From positions 1 to 42,047 of the forward strand of contig CAKUXD010000014.1 in NCBI GenBank assembly GCA_934699705.1: a stretch of 42,047 nucleotides of DNA, given 5' to 3'. Below, in pieces: positions 32,379-41,901 of this stretch. The notes below the pieces were generated by a model, which saw only the letters and a list, made by a program, of their open reading frames with translations, ran no database searches and was not told the DNA's origin. The stretch comes from an uncultured Candidatus Melainabacteria bacterium. GTDB taxonomy: Bacteria; Cyanobacteriota; Vampirovibrionia; Gastranaerophilales; Gastranaerophilaceae. A program made the translations under genes and the position numbers. Position 1 is the first letter of the stretch. Each line of letters opens with the position of its first letter.

Positions 32379-32416
32379 AAAAGGCGCGGATTTTTTCGAA
32401 AAAATCCGCGCCTTTT
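32379..32416. terminator. Strong bidirectional terminator
   Basis: An 18-bp perfect complement (aaaaggcgcggatttttt with its reverse) around CG, directly after ricT; ends the long transcript that starts at the thioredoxin gene. Confidence 0.92.
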
Positions 32417-32520
32417 AAGATTTTATTAATCACCTGTACTATAAAAATTCAGGTTTTAATACCCATTTGACTATTTAAAAAATTATCCTATCAGGTATAT
32501 GCAAAAACAATTAATTAGGG

Positions 32521-32592
32521 TTTAATATAATTAAATCTTTTTCATACTTCCAGCTATTCTTAATGAGTCTTTCTTAAAGGCTCTTTTTTTTT
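32521..32592 (+). ncRNA. Candidate small RNA element, copy B
   Basis: Second copy of the element at 5708-5779, 71 of 72 bases identical. It has TATAAT at 32526-32531 and the terminator hairpin with nine T at its end. It again lies between a plus-strand and a converging minus-strand gene, and its last two bases overlap the stop codon of the DUF1836 gene. Flanks on either side are not similar to copy A, so the conserved unit is sharply bounded. The 32417-32520 stretch holds nothing else recognisable. Confidence 0.5.
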
Positions 32593-33115
32593 ATTGTTCA
32601 GATCTTGAATATTCTAAAAACTTAACCACATACATTTTATTCACAAAAGATAATAGCACAGAACGAAAGGCTTCTGAAAAATCAGTATCTTTACTTGCAG
32701 AACTTGGAGCTGAAAAATCTCTTGTAACAAATGCTGCATGAATTGCTTTTTCTAATTCTACACAGAAAAAATTATAAGCAGTTACCAATGGATAAATCTC
32801 TAACGCTTTTTTTATTGTTTCAGAAATTTCAGAAATACTTAAAATTTGCTTTAACATACCTACAACATACAAATAAACAAGTTGATTTCTTGAATATTTT
32901 TTATTAACAGGTGGCACAATAATTTTTTGTTTCACATAATTATTTACCATGGTTGAAGTTATAATTTTCTTACCATCTTCTGTTTTAAAAACTTCTAAAT
33001 TGCTATTTAAAAATTCAATTAATTGCTCCATATACAATCCAATATCAGGAAATTCCTCATATCTTGGACAATGAAAATTTACAACATCTTTTGCTATTTG
33101 TGAATTTATAAACAT
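32591..33115 (-). CDS. DUF1836-domain putative regulator
   Basis: A 174-residue protein. The central part has a MerR/DUF1836-like winged helix: ITSTMVNNYVKQKIIVPPVN then KKYSRNQLVYLYVVGMLKQI. The N-terminal segment PRYEEFPDIGLYMEQLIEFL matches the start of that family; the C-terminal half is helical with no clear ligand motif. DUF1836 proteins are presumed DNA-binding, but no targets are established. It diverges from the acyl-CoA-ligase-like gene with about 105 bases between, so that promoter is a possible target. Confidence 0.72.
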   Translation of the reverse strand: MFINSQIAKDVVNFHCPRYEEFPDIGLYMEQLIEFLNSNLEVFKTEDGKKIITSTMVNNYVKQKIIVPPVNKKYSRNQLVYLYVVGMLKQILSISEISETIKKALEIYPLVTAYNFFCVELEKAIHAAFVTRDFSAPSSASKDTDFSEAFRSVLLSFVNKMYVVKFLEYSRSEQ

Positions 33116-33163
33116 AATCTTTTCCCAAAAATATTATACGATAAAAAATTTCATTTACAACAG

Positions 33164-33192
33164 TTGACATAGCATTAAAAACTAGATACAAT
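33164..33192 (+). promoter_or_regulatory. Promoter of the second AMP-binding ligase
   Basis: TTGACA (33164-33169), 17 bases, TACAAT (33187-33192), with GGGAGA before ATG 33222. Confidence 0.8.
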
Positions 33193-33221
33193 AAAATGAG
33201 GTTAGCATTTGGGAGAAATAT

Positions 33222-35132
33222 ATGAGTATAAGGGCTGATGAAGCACAATTAAAAGAAATAAACGAATCAAAAAATATAAATGATTATTTTGAGCGCAGAA
33301 TAAATAATTACTTAGATTATACTGCTGTTACAGATAAATACTGTGATTTAGAGTTAACATATCAAGATATTAAAAACATTATTCATCAATTTGCTGGTGG
33401 ACTTCAAAATATTGGTGTAAAAAAAGGTGATTTTATCGGTTTATTTACCGAAAACAACGGTTTATTTATGGCAACAAGCCAAGCAATCGTAAAAACAGGT
33501 GCAATCGAAGTTTTAAGAGGTTCAAATGCGCCAATTGAAGAACTAGACTATATTTTAGGCCATAGCGAAACAAAATGCGTAATTGTTAGAGATGAAAAAT
33601 TATTAGAAAGAATGAAAGACAGCTTAATTGCGCACAATGTTCAAACTGTTATTATTATGTTCCCAAAAGACTTAATCAAGGACTGTTTAGACATGCAAAT
33701 TTATACCTACGAAGAAATTTTAGAAAAAGGTAGAAATAACGAATTTCAATATGTTGAAGTTACGCCTGAGGACTGGTCAACAATGTTATATACTTCAGGC
33801 ACAACAGGTATGCCAAAAGGGGTTTTGCTAACTCACAATAACCTTTTATCACAAATGTCTGGTACAGATAAAGGTTTTGGCGCTATTCCTGGAGAAAATA
33901 CCTTACAAATTTTACCAATTTGGCATGCTTATGAAAGAACGGCACAATATTATTATTATATAAAAGGTTGCCATTTACACTTCACAAATATCAACAACCT
34001 TAAAAACGACTTATTAAGATATGATATTGATACAATGATGTCAGTTCCTCGTATTTGGGAAGCCTTCCGTTTGGGTATTTATCAAAAATTAAAACAAAAT
34101 TCAAAAATCGGATATTATTTATTTGATTTTGCAGTACAAAATAGTATTAACTATAAAATTCACAAAATGTACAGCGAAAGAAGATTAACAAATAAAAAGA
34201 CTACATACAAATTACCATCTGCAATTTATCACAAAATTGCAAGATCGTTCTTAAAACCATTTCACGTTTTAGCAACAAAAACATTATACAAAAAAGTTAA
34301 AGAAGCAGCTGGCATTGGTCATTTAAGATTATCAATTTCTGGCGGTGGTGCGCTATCTTTAAAAGACGAATTATTTTATGATGCAATTGGCGTAAATTTA
34401 AGAATAGGATATGGACTTACAGAAACCTCTCCAGTATTGACTTTAAGAGGTATTCAATACCCTAACTACTTAGGTTGCGTTGGAAAACCTTACCCAGACA
34501 CAAGAATTAAAATTGTAGATCCAACAACGTTCCAAAAAGTTCATCTTTACACAAAGGGCTTGGTTCTAGTGAAAGGGCCACAAGTAATGAAAGGATACTA
34601 CAAAGACGAAGAAGCAACAAAAAAAGTATTTACAGAAGATGGCTGGTTTATCACAGGTGATTTAGGCTGGCTAACACGAAATAATAACCTTGTTTTAGTT
34701 GGTCGTGCAAAAGAAACCATTGTTTTATCGAGTGGTGAAAATGTTGAACCAGTGCCAATTGAAGAAGCTATATTAGAAAGTCCATACATCGACCAGATTG
34801 TTCTTGTAGGACAAGACGAAGCAAGCGTAGGCGCATTAATTGTTCCATCAAAAATAGCACTTGATAAATGCGGAATATTAGCAAAAGAATTAAAATCAGG
34901 TAAAACATTATCAATCAAAAATCCTAATTTACGTGAACTAATCAAAAAAGAAATTCAAACATACATTAAAAACAAAACTGGTTTAAAACCATTTGAAAAA
35001 GTTAAAGAATTTGAAGTATTAAAAGATGGCTTTAGTATGGATAACGGACTTTTAAGCCACACAGCAAAAGTTAAACGTAATGTTATCTTTGAAAAATATC
35101 AAGACATAATTAATAAAATGTTTAAAAAATAA
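33222..35132 (+). CDS. AMP-forming long-chain acyl-CoA ligase-like enzyme, copy 2
   Basis: A 636-residue ANL enzyme related to long-chain fatty acyl-CoA synthetases. Motifs: YTSGTTGMPKGVLLTHNN (about 190), GYGLTETSPVLT (about 395), ITGDLGW, and GRAKETIVLSSGENVEP, with a lysine near the C-terminus (HTAKVKRN) in the catalytic position. It is longer than copy 1 (557 residues) because of an insertion of basic sequence (about 300-365) typical of long-chain enzymes that touch membranes. Own promoter and terminator. The substrate is probably a long-chain fatty acid; scavenging of host or dietary fatty acids is plausible but inferred. Confidence 0.87.
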   Translation: MSIRADEAQLKEINESKNINDYFERRINNYLDYTAVTDKYCDLELTYQDIKNIIHQFAGGLQNIGVKKGDFIGLFTENNGLFMATSQAIVKTGAIEVLRGSNAPIEELDYILGHSETKCVIVRDEKLLERMKDSLIAHNVQTVIIMFPKDLIKDCLDMQIYTYEEILEKGRNNEFQYVEVTPEDWSTMLYTSGTTGMPKGVLLTHNNLLSQMSGTDKGFGAIPGENTLQILPIWHAYERTAQYYYYIKGCHLHFTNINNLKNDLLRYDIDTMMSVPRIWEAFRLGIYQKLKQNSKIGYYLFDFAVQNSINYKIHKMYSERRLTNKKTTYKLPSAIYHKIARSFLKPFHVLATKTLYKKVKEAAGIGHLRLSISGGGALSLKDELFYDAIGVNLRIGYGLTETSPVLTLRGIQYPNYLGCVGKPYPDTRIKIVDPTTFQKVHLYTKGLVLVKGPQVMKGYYKDEEATKKVFTEDGWFITGDLGWLTRNNNLVLVGRAKETIVLSSGENVEPVPIEEAILESPYIDQIVLVGQDEASVGALIVPSKIALDKCGILAKELKSGKTLSIKNPNLRELIKKEIQTYIKNKTGLKPFEKVKEFEVLKDGFSMDNGLLSHTAKVKRNVIFEKYQDIINKMFKK

Positions 35133-35143
35133 AAATATACCTA

Positions 35144-35182
35144 AAAATACGCGGAAACGATTTTATCGTTTCCGCGTATTTT
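35144..35182. terminator. Bidirectional terminator
   Basis: A perfect 17-bp stem (aaaatacgcggaaacga with its complement) and TTTTA loop between the converging ligase and emrB genes. Confidence 0.93.
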
Positions 35183-35194
35183 ATATATACAGAT

Positions 35195-36742
35195 TTATTT
35201 AATCTTTTTCAACAATAAAAGCAGAGGAATGATTATGATAGCCAGAACACCACAAATTCTAAACGCTTCCATAAATCCCCAAAGGCTTGCCTGTTTTACC
35301 ATTGAACCATAAAGCGAATATTCAGCCATATAATGTGCAACATTATACTGAGTATATTGTGCTAAAGCCCCAGCCGTTGACATTAAACGCTCTGTATAAA
35401 CTGGATTTAAAGGGTTCAAGTGGTCAACCATATACGCTTGATGAATTTGGGAAAATCTTGAAACAAGAGTCGTTGCAACTGATGTACCAACAGCGCCACC
35501 TATATTTTTCAACATATTTTGAATACCTGTTGCATTTGTCATTTGACTGTTTTTAAGAGTTACAACTGACAAGGCGATTATAGGTATCATTGCAAGTGTC
35601 ATACCAAAACCGTATATATAATTCGGAATAGCAATATTAATCGTCGCAATATCAAGATTTAAAAATCCAAAGAAAATCCCTGCAACGCCAATTAAAAGCA
35701 ACCCAAAAGCAACCGATAAACGCTCATCGACTTTACTTGCCAAAATTCCATATAAAATTACGCCCGTCATTGCACCGCAACCACGAGGCATAATCGCTAA
35801 ACCACTATCAAATGCGCTATAACCCATCATTGTTTGCAAAAATTGAGGTAACAACATCATTGAACCCATCATTACACCCATTATGATAACCTGAATTAAT
35901 GTCCCTAGCGTATAGTTTTTATCCTTAAAAACACTCATATCTACAAGCGGTTTTTCTTGTTTTATTTGCGAAATTACAAATGCAATAAAGCAAAATGCAC
36001 TAAAAGCAGTTAATTTACATATCCAAGCCGCGTTAAACCAATCTGCATCATTACCTTTATCAAAAATAACCTGCATTGAAATTAACCACGCGGTTAAAAA
36101 TAAAAATCCTATCTTATCAAAATAAACATTACTTTGTTTTCTTGCGTAAGGTGGATCTTCTAAAAAGATTTTTGACAAATAAATCGTTAAAATCCCTATT
36201 GGCACGTTAATAAAGAAAATCCAAGGCCAAGACCAACAATCAGTAATCCAACCGCCGACAACAGGCCCAATAATTGGCGCAACAACAACAACCAAACCAA
36301 ACGTAGCCATTGCCTTACCACGTTCTTCTTTTGGAAAACCTTCTAATAAAACCGATTGAGAAACTGGCAAAAGTCCGCCACCACCTATACCTTGCATAAT
36401 TCTCGCAAAAATAATCATTTCAATTGAATTTGAAATTCCACACAGAAATGACGAAATCGTAAAAATAAAAATACTCATGATAAAGAAATTTTTTCTTCCC
36501 ATAAGTTTGCAAAACCAGTCAACAGCAGTAATCATAATACCGCTGGCTACAATGTAACTCGTTAAAATCCAAGTGGATTCCTGACGACTAACAGAAAAAG
36601 TACCCGCCATGTGAGGAAGCGCAACATTTGCAATTGTTTCATCTAAAACAAACATAAATGAAGCAAAAATTGTCGGAATTGCAATAATCCATGGTCCTTT
36701 TGACGGTTTCCAATCTGTATTTTCAGCTACTTCATTTGACAT
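35195..36742 (-). CDS. emrB: DHA2-family multidrug efflux permease EmrB
   Basis: A 515-residue major facilitator with 14 predicted transmembrane helices. The antiporter motif C appears as IIGPVVGGWITD in helix 5, and helix 1 has ASFMFVLDETIANVALP, where the aspartate is typical of DHA2 pumps. It exchanges protons for hydrophobic toxic compounds. emrA lies 8 bases upstream, and a TolC-like gene diverges from marR, so the full three-part pump is encoded together. GTG/ATG choice: the ATG at 36742 matches the family N-terminus. Confidence 0.92.
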   Translation of the reverse strand: MSNEVAENTDWKPSKGPWIIAIPTIFASFMFVLDETIANVALPHMAGTFSVSRQESTWILTSYIVASGIMITAVDWFCKLMGRKNFFIMSIFIFTISSFLCGISNSIEMIIFARIMQGIGGGGLLPVSQSVLLEGFPKEERGKAMATFGLVVVVAPIIGPVVGGWITDCWSWPWIFFINVPIGILTIYLSKIFLEDPPYARKQSNVYFDKIGFLFLTAWLISMQVIFDKGNDADWFNAAWICKLTAFSAFCFIAFVISQIKQEKPLVDMSVFKDKNYTLGTLIQVIIMGVMMGSMMLLPQFLQTMMGYSAFDSGLAIMPRGCGAMTGVILYGILASKVDERLSVAFGLLLIGVAGIFFGFLNLDIATINIAIPNYIYGFGMTLAMIPIIALSVVTLKNSQMTNATGIQNMLKNIGGAVGTSVATTLVSRFSQIHQAYMVDHLNPLNPVYTERLMSTAGALAQYTQYNVAHYMAEYSLYGSMVKQASLWGFMEAFRICGVLAIIIIPLLLLLKKIK

Positions 36743-36750
36743 TTTATTTA

Positions 36751-37740
36751 CTATTTAACCTTAACTTTTGGAACTACACTCATTCCTGGAATAATATTGT
36801 ATTCTTCAAAGTTAATTTCTTCGTCAAAAACAATTTTTACAGGAATTCTTTGTACAATTTTTACGAAACTGCCAACAGCATTTTCTGGTGGGAATAAACT
36901 CGATTTTGCACCAGACGCACGTTGAATACTTTCAACTTTACCTTTGAAAACTTTCTTTGGATATGCGTCAATTTTAATGTCAACTGGTTGATTTTTTTTC
37001 ATTAAACCTACTTGATTTTCCTTGAAATTTGCCACAATCCAAACATCGTTTGGAACAATTACAAACAAAGGGCTTCCAACCTGGACATAAGCTCCAACTT
37101 CTACCCTTTTATTTGCAACTGTGCCATCTTGGGGGGCATAAATCTTTGTATAAGACAAGTTTAAATCTGCTTGCTCTTTTGCTGCCTTTAAAGCTTTAAT
37201 ATCCGCGTCTGCAACTTTATTTTGCGCATCAGACATAACGTTCTCATCTGCATTAACTAATCTTGCCTGAGTCGCTTCGTATTTTGTTTGAGCCATATCT
37301 AACTGTTGTTTTGAAACTGCACCTGTCTTATATAAATTTTGATATCTTTCTAAATCAGCTTTTGCATTTTGAATTTCAATTTGTGCAGCGTTAAAATTAG
37401 CTTTGGCAACTTTTTGACCTGCTAATGCTTTTTCATACTGGGCAGAAGCCTTATTTGCACTAACCCTATAATCCGTAGCATCAATTACTGCAACTAAATC
37501 GCCCGCTTTCACATGTTGATTATCCTTAACCAACACTTGAACAATTTGCCCCGAAACTTTTGGTGCAACCTGAACTGTATGATTTTCTACGTAAGCATCA
37601 TCTGTTGATTGAAATTGAGAATTATAAATAATAGCAAAAGCCAAAATTACTGCTGAAATTATTGAAACAACAATAATTATTGAACGCTTTAAACTCTTAT
37701 CTAAAGTTTTTTTAACTTCTTTTTCCTTATTTTCTTCCAT
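36751..37740 (-). CDS. emrA: EmrA-type periplasmic adaptor (membrane fusion protein)
   Basis: A 329-residue HlyD-family adaptor that links EmrB to the outer-membrane channel. One N-terminal transmembrane helix (about 19-40, IIIVVSIISAVILAFAIIY), then a split lipoyl domain (VEVGAYVQVGSPLF half and the half around VAPKVSGQIVQVLVKDNQHV), with a coiled-coil hairpin between (about 90-190, including AQTKYEATQARLVNADENV). A beta-barrel domain follows. Eight bases from emrB, 11 from marR. Confidence 0.93.
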   Translation of the reverse strand: MEENKEKEVKKTLDKSLKRSIIIVVSIISAVILAFAIIYNSQFQSTDDAYVENHTVQVAPKVSGQIVQVLVKDNQHVKAGDLVAVIDATDYRVSANKASAQYEKALAGQKVAKANFNAAQIEIQNAKADLERYQNLYKTGAVSKQQLDMAQTKYEATQARLVNADENVMSDAQNKVADADIKALKAAKEQADLNLSYTKIYAPQDGTVANKRVEVGAYVQVGSPLFVIVPNDVWIVANFKENQVGLMKKNQPVDIKIDAYPKKVFKGKVESIQRASGAKSSLFPPENAVGSFVKIVQRIPVKIVFDEEINFEEYNIIPGMSVVPKVKVK

Positions 37741-37751
37741 TTATATTTCCC

Positions 37752-38240
37752 CTATATGTTAAATTCCACTATGTCTGACAAAGCATTTTCTAATTTTTCT
37801 AACGAACCTCTTAACTCTATCATTTTTTCTTCTGGAAATTTTTCTAATAATTTTTCCATAACTTTATTCATTATATAAAATTGTTCTTTATAAAATTTTT
37901 CACCAGCTTTTGTAATAGAAACTAACCTTACAAGACGATTATTTTTGGTTGTGTTTGTTCTTTTTACATACCCTTTATCCTCTAAAGAATTTAAAATACG
38001 ACCAGTCCTAACCCTATCTCGCAAAATTAATTTTGCTAAATCTCTTTGACAAATATTTGGGTGATTTAAAATTAAATTTAACGCACTAAATTCATCATGC
38101 GAAATATCCACATTCCTTATTTCAAAGAAATTTTGCGCCAATTTTTCTATATAAATAGACAACTGACTTATTTTATAAAATACAGACTGTGAAAAATCTG
38201 TATCTGGTTCTAACATATTACATTTAATATTATTTGTCAT
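37752..38240 (-). CDS. MarR-family transcriptional regulator
   Basis: A 162-residue winged-helix repressor. Recognition region: CQRDLAKLILRDRVRTGRIL; wing: KGYVKRTNTTKNNRLVRLV, followed by the dimerisation helices. First gene of the marR-emrA-emrB transcript. The inverted repeat at 38264-38293, between it and the divergent TolC-like gene, is a suitable MarR operator, so it probably represses both directions until a drug or phenolic ligand binds. Confidence 0.9.
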   Translation of the reverse strand: MTNNIKCNMLEPDTDFSQSVFYKISQLSIYIEKLAQNFFEIRNVDISHDEFSALNLILNHPNICQRDLAKLILRDRVRTGRILNSLEDKGYVKRTNTTKNNRLVRLVSITKAGEKFYKEQFYIMNKVMEKLLEKFPEEKMIELRGSLEKLENALSDIVEFNI

Positions 38241-38263
38241 ATTTCCTTCCCCTGTTTTTATCT

Positions 38264-38293
38264 GTTACAAAAAATACATGTTGCATTTGTAAC
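38264..38293. promoter_or_regulatory. Probable MarR operator
   Basis: GTTACAAA (38264-38271) and TTTGTAAC (38286-38293) form an 8+8 inverted repeat with a 14-base spacer. The right half covers the last base of the -35 box of the TolC-like gene's promoter. Confidence 0.65.
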
Positions 38294-38309
38294 AAAGTTA
38301 TGGTATCAT
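38281..38309 (+). promoter_or_regulatory. Promoter of the TolC-like gene
   Basis: TTGCAT (38281-38286), 17 bases, TATCAT (38304-38309) with a TGG extension before the -10 box; GAGGAAA before ATG 38348. Confidence 0.7.
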
Positions 38310-38347
38310 ACTTATATAAATTTTGTCAAGTATGTGAGGAAATAAAA

Positions 38348-39760
38348 ATGAGCATTAAAAATTTCTTTTCTGCATTAATGATAGCAAGTTTTGTAAATAT
38401 GAGTATTTTACCAGCTTTTGCAATTCAAGAAACGAACGTTCAAAACGATACAAAAACGTTAAAAAAACAAGAAAAAATATTTCAACATAGAGTAAAACGC
38501 AACAAAAAATTCAATGATGATTACAAATACGGCTATGTAAATATGGATTTTTGGAAAAGTTTTAATGACAAAAATTTAGACAATTATATTAACCTTGCAA
38601 TACAAAACAATTACGACTTAAAAATGGCAACTTTGAATGTTGATGAATATTATCAAAATGTAAAACTTCAATTTGCCAATGAACTTCCAAACGCAAGTAT
38701 TGGATTTTCACCAGCTTACTCAAAATTAGGTTCTTCGGATATTGACGCAGAATGGTCTTACGCTTCACCTGTAATAATCAACTATGAAGCAGATATCTTC
38801 TTAAAAAACAGAGATAAAACTCGTAGCATGAAGAAATTATATGAAGCCTCTCAATTAGATGAACGTTCTGCCTACATTTCAATTGCTTCTGCAGTTGGAA
38901 GTGTTTATATGAATTTGGTTACTCTTGATGAAGTTATAAAATATCAAGAAAATATTGTAGCATTAAGAAAAGAAATTTACGAAATAATGCAAGAAAGCAA
39001 TCGTCAGGGGCTTGTTTCAACGTCTGATACCGTAAAAGCAAATAAAGCCTATGTAAACGGTACTTCTGATTTGATTAATTACAAGAAAAACAAAGAAATT
39101 TTAATGCACCAATTAGCAGTTTTAATTGGCGAAAGTCCTGAAAACATTACAGATTTAAAAATTTCAAAACTTTCTGACATAAAATATACAAAATCAATTC
39201 CAACAAGCATTTCATCTGAAATAATTACCAATAGACCTGACTATTTAAAAGCAATAAAAATGTTAGAAAAAATGGGTATTGACGTTAGAGTTGCAAAAAA
39301 AGAATTCTTACCAACAATTGATATTACTGGTTTAGCAATGTTTTTACATGGTGCAAATAATCCAATTGACGGAATTTATGCAATTGCAGCGTCAGGAATG
39401 TTGCCAGTATTTACAGGTGGAAAACGCCTTGCAAATTTAAAACTAAAAAAAGTTCAATATGATAAAGCCTTAGAAAATTACCAAAAAACAAATTTAGTAG
39501 CTTTACAAGAGGTTAATGACGCCTTAATCAGCGTAAAACGCGATAGTGAAAAACTTGATAAACATAAAAAACAATTAGCTTTAGAAAATCAAGATTTTGG
39601 ATACACACAGCAACGCTATGGCCAAGGTATAATCTCAAAATTAGACTTAATCCAAATGCAAGAAAATTTATTATCCGTAAACAAACTAGTCGCAAACTCA
39701 ACAGGAGCTTGCTACGTGGACTACATCACACTATACAAAGCCGTTGGTAGCAAATTATAG
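38348..39760 (+). CDS. TolC-like outer-membrane efflux protein
   Basis: A 470-residue outer membrane factor that completes the EmrAB pump. I start at ATG 38348, which gives a clear signal peptide (NFFSALMIASFVNMSILPAF, cleaved after AFA); the longer frame from 38234 would run through the operator and lacks a signal. Helix-rich repeats typical of the family are visible: LDNYINLAIQNNYDLKMATL near the start, ANKAYVNGTSDLINYKKNKE mid-protein, and YQKTNLVALQEVNDALISVK later. NodT-like layout (RPDYLKAIKMLEKMG, LPTIDITG). No lipobox cysteine at the cleavage site. Implies a two-membrane cell. Confidence 0.9.
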   Translation: MSIKNFFSALMIASFVNMSILPAFAIQETNVQNDTKTLKKQEKIFQHRVKRNKKFNDDYKYGYVNMDFWKSFNDKNLDNYINLAIQNNYDLKMATLNVDEYYQNVKLQFANELPNASIGFSPAYSKLGSSDIDAEWSYASPVIINYEADIFLKNRDKTRSMKKLYEASQLDERSAYISIASAVGSVYMNLVTLDEVIKYQENIVALRKEIYEIMQESNRQGLVSTSDTVKANKAYVNGTSDLINYKKNKEILMHQLAVLIGESPENITDLKISKLSDIKYTKSIPTSISSEIITNRPDYLKAIKMLEKMGIDVRVAKKEFLPTIDITGLAMFLHGANNPIDGIYAIAASGMLPVFTGGKRLANLKLKKVQYDKALENYQKTNLVALQEVNDALISVKRDSEKLDKHKKQLALENQDFGYTQQRYGQGIISKLDLIQMQENLLSVNKLVANSTGACYVDYITLYKAVGSKL

Positions 39761-39786
39761 TAGAAAAACTTATTATTAAAAAATAA

Positions 39787-39830
39787 ACAGAAAAATTTTT
39801 TCAATTAATCTATTTTCTGTCTATTTTTTT
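39787..39830 (+). terminator. Rho-independent terminator
   Basis: acagaaaa/ttttctgt stem with a loop of about 17 bases, then a run of seven T, after the TolC-like gene. Confidence 0.65.
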
Positions 39831-39878
39831 ATGCAAGATTTCTCAAAATTTAAGTATTTTATCTAGTGATATTTTGGA

Positions 39879-40730
39879 TTAGTTACAATTCATTCCATAT
39901 ACTCTAGTTTGCAATACATTTTTCCAATAATTTTCACGTTCTAAAATATAATATTTATCAGTTTTCATGTCAAATATTTCAATAATAGAATAGGTAAAAT
40001 TGTTTATTATATAGCCCTTCCCACCTTTCTTCATATCTTCAAAAATTTTATTGCCTCCAGTTAAATTGTTGAGATTTGCATAATTTACCCACCTTTGCCA
40101 AAGTCCTTCGTTATTTCCACATGCTGAGCCTATATATAATTGGCCAGTAGATTTATCCGTAATAACATATATACCTTTCACTTTTGAAAGAGCTTGTCGC
40201 CATTCGGGAGCATCATTATTTATAATTGCTTGCAAATTTGCATGTGTTAATAATACATTATTATAGCCTGGAAAATTACCTATTTTTGTTGAAGGTGCAA
40301 CTTCATATACTTCAGGATTTAATTGTTTCTGTACATTAGAATATAAACGAGTATATATATTCCTTCCAATAGGTTTTTCTAATTTTACAATTAATCTTTT
40401 CACGTAATCTTTGTACATATCCGTTAACTTTAATCTATACCCTCTATTATCAAAAATCTCAGGCATAATTTTTTCAATTTTATATACTCCGCCAAATACA
40501 TAATAATTACTTCCATATGGATAGTATTGTGCGAAGGCAACCAAGTACTCTGCATCACCCAAATTATTACTTGGGTGCTTTGTTTTCCATTCATTCATAA
40601 TTAACCATTCTTCATCATCTTCCAATAACAAATCCCAAGCTTTTTTACTCGAATCATTAGGGTACATGTTAAATTTTATTTTTACCTTGTTGTTAGGTAT
40701 TTTTATAAAGAAATCAGTTAGTTTTATCAT
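39879..40730 (-). CDS. GIY-YIG nuclease-family protein
   Basis: A 283-residue protein, taken from ATG 40730, which follows AGGGGA; the longer frame (to 40823) would run into the upstream gene. The C-terminal domain (about 180-283) is a GIY-YIG nuclease: G186-I-Y188, Y199-I-G201, R213 in LWQRWVNYA, E264 in ILERENYWK and a terminal asparagine (N281), so all catalytic positions are present. The N-terminal 180 residues form a separate domain (AFAQYYPYGSNYYVFGGVYK, later LEKPIGRNIYTRLY) seen with this nuclease type in other bacteria; its role is unknown to me. Lower G+C than the main-chromosome genes and position beside a tRNA suggest acquisition. Likely a DNase with the membrane protein as partner. 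Confidence 0.83.
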   Translation of the reverse strand: MIKLTDFFIKIPNNKVKIKFNMYPNDSSKKAWDLLLEDDEEWLIMNEWKTKHPSNNLGDAEYLVAFAQYYPYGSNYYVFGGVYKIEKIMPEIFDNRGYRLKLTDMYKDYVKRLIVKLEKPIGRNIYTRLYSNVQKQLNPEVYEVAPSTKIGNFPGYNNVLLTHANLQAIINNDAPEWRQALSKVKGIYVITDKSTGQLYIGSACGNNEGLWQRWVNYANLNNLTGGNKIFEDMKKGGKGYIINNFTYSIIEIFDMKTDKYYILERENYWKNVLQTRVYGMNCN

Positions 40731-40740
40731 AAAATCCCCT

Positions 40741-41745
40741 TTATTTTCGATAGAAATCTTTTTTAAAACGATAATCAGGTAAAGTACTATCACAATAATC
40801 CGCATAAGATATACTATTAACACTTAAAAACTTAGCAGTAGTATTAAAACCTTTTGAATTTGTTACCCATATCGTTTTATCAATATTTGATTCATTTATA
40901 TCATTTACTTTAAAGGAAAATATTTGTCCCTCATTTTGATAAGAAATAATTGCATATCTATATTTTTTATTAGATTTTTCTTTAGAAAAATTTTTAGTTG
41001 TTTTAGAAGTATCGTTTACGCTACCAATAATAACTGCGACCACTAAAATTCCGCATATTGCATAAAATATTATTTTTAATATCCAATTTATTATATTTTT
41101 TATTATAGTTATGCACCATACCCAAATATTGTTTATAACGGTTAAAATAGAATTCAGACCTAAATTATCAGTTGAAAACGATAAATAGTAGAATACTATT
41201 ATAAATAATAAATAAGATAGAAACAACAACAATACACATTTTGAAGTATTAAAATCATTTTTTAGTCCAGAATATTTGTTAGTTTTAATTTCAGAAAAAC
41301 ATATTAAATGCAAATCAATTAAGTTCCATACAATAGAGATAATAGAACCTATACAACTAATAAATAATAGAAATTTAATTAAACCGTTTTTATAATCTTT
41401 TATATAGAAATCAGAAAGACCTAAATAACCTAAAAAGAAAGTAATTAAAGCAACAGACTGTTTAGTAATATTCCTATCTAACATTTTATCATCAGAATCA
41501 GTAAAATCATTATAGAGTATTAAAAAAAAGTCATAAATAATCCATATTAATGCCATCGGTAAACCTATTACAGATATTGATAGTAGAAGTTGAATTATTG
41601 CCGTTTTATTCTTGCTTGTATAAAATCTATGTAATCCTAAACAACCACAAAACATACATAACAAAAGAGTTATTACCCAAGACTTATCACTTGTTATATC
41701 TTTATATGCTTCTCTTAGTTCACTTAAAATTTTATCGTTTAACAT
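40741..41745 (-). CDS. Membrane protein with tandem TM2 domains
   Basis: A 334-residue protein. The first TM2 domain (about 21-78) has LLCMFCGCLGLHRFYTSKNK and an IWIIYDFFLI end; a second, degenerate copy (about 95-155) has LGYLGLSDFYIKDYKNGLIK and WNLIDLHLI. Two or three further hydrophobic helices (about 165-245) lead to a soluble C-terminal domain of about 75 residues, beta-like (YRYAIISYQNEGQIFSFKVN). Its stop is 10 bases before the GIY-YIG start, so the two are one transcript. Very AT-rich. Function unknown; a membrane sensor or effector paired with a nuclease would resemble known defence arrangements, but that is inference. Confidence 0.75.
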   Translation of the reverse strand: MLNDKILSELREAYKDITSDKSWVITLLLCMFCGCLGLHRFYTSKNKTAIIQLLLSISVIGLPMALIWIIYDFFLILYNDFTDSDDKMLDRNITKQSVALITFFLGYLGLSDFYIKDYKNGLIKFLLFISCIGSIISIVWNLIDLHLICFSEIKTNKYSGLKNDFNTSKCVLLLFLSYLLFIIVFYYLSFSTDNLGLNSILTVINNIWVWCITIIKNIINWILKIIFYAICGILVVAVIIGSVNDTSKTTKNFSKEKSNKKYRYAIISYQNEGQIFSFKVNDINESNIDKTIWVTNSKGFNTTAKFLSVNSISYADYCDSTLPDYRFKKDFYRK

Positions 41746-41867
41746 TTTATCTCAACACCTTTAACATTTTGTTTTTATAGTCTAAAAACATCTATACTTA
41801 TATGTATTTATGCTCAATAATATAATAAAATACAACCATGTCAAATTTGGACATACTTTACTTGAAA

Positions 41868-41892
41868 TAAAAAAGACCTCTTTCGAGGTCTT
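41868..41892 (-). terminator. Terminator after tRNA-His
   Basis: On the minus strand aagacctc-gaaa-gaggtctt forms an 8-bp stem with a GAAA tetraloop, then T-rich sequence; 10 bases downstream of the tRNA. Confidence 0.85.
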
Positions 41893-41901
41893 AAAATTTG
41901 T

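Noticed and set aside
38234..38347. Upstream extension of the TolC-like gene
   Set aside because: It would run through the promoter and operator and push the signal peptide inwards; ATG 38348 is clearly better.
39879..41745. Prophage or homing-intron remnant because of the GIY-YIG domain
   Set aside because: No intron structure, phage structural gene, integrase or flanking repeat visible; the N-terminal domain is not of homing type.
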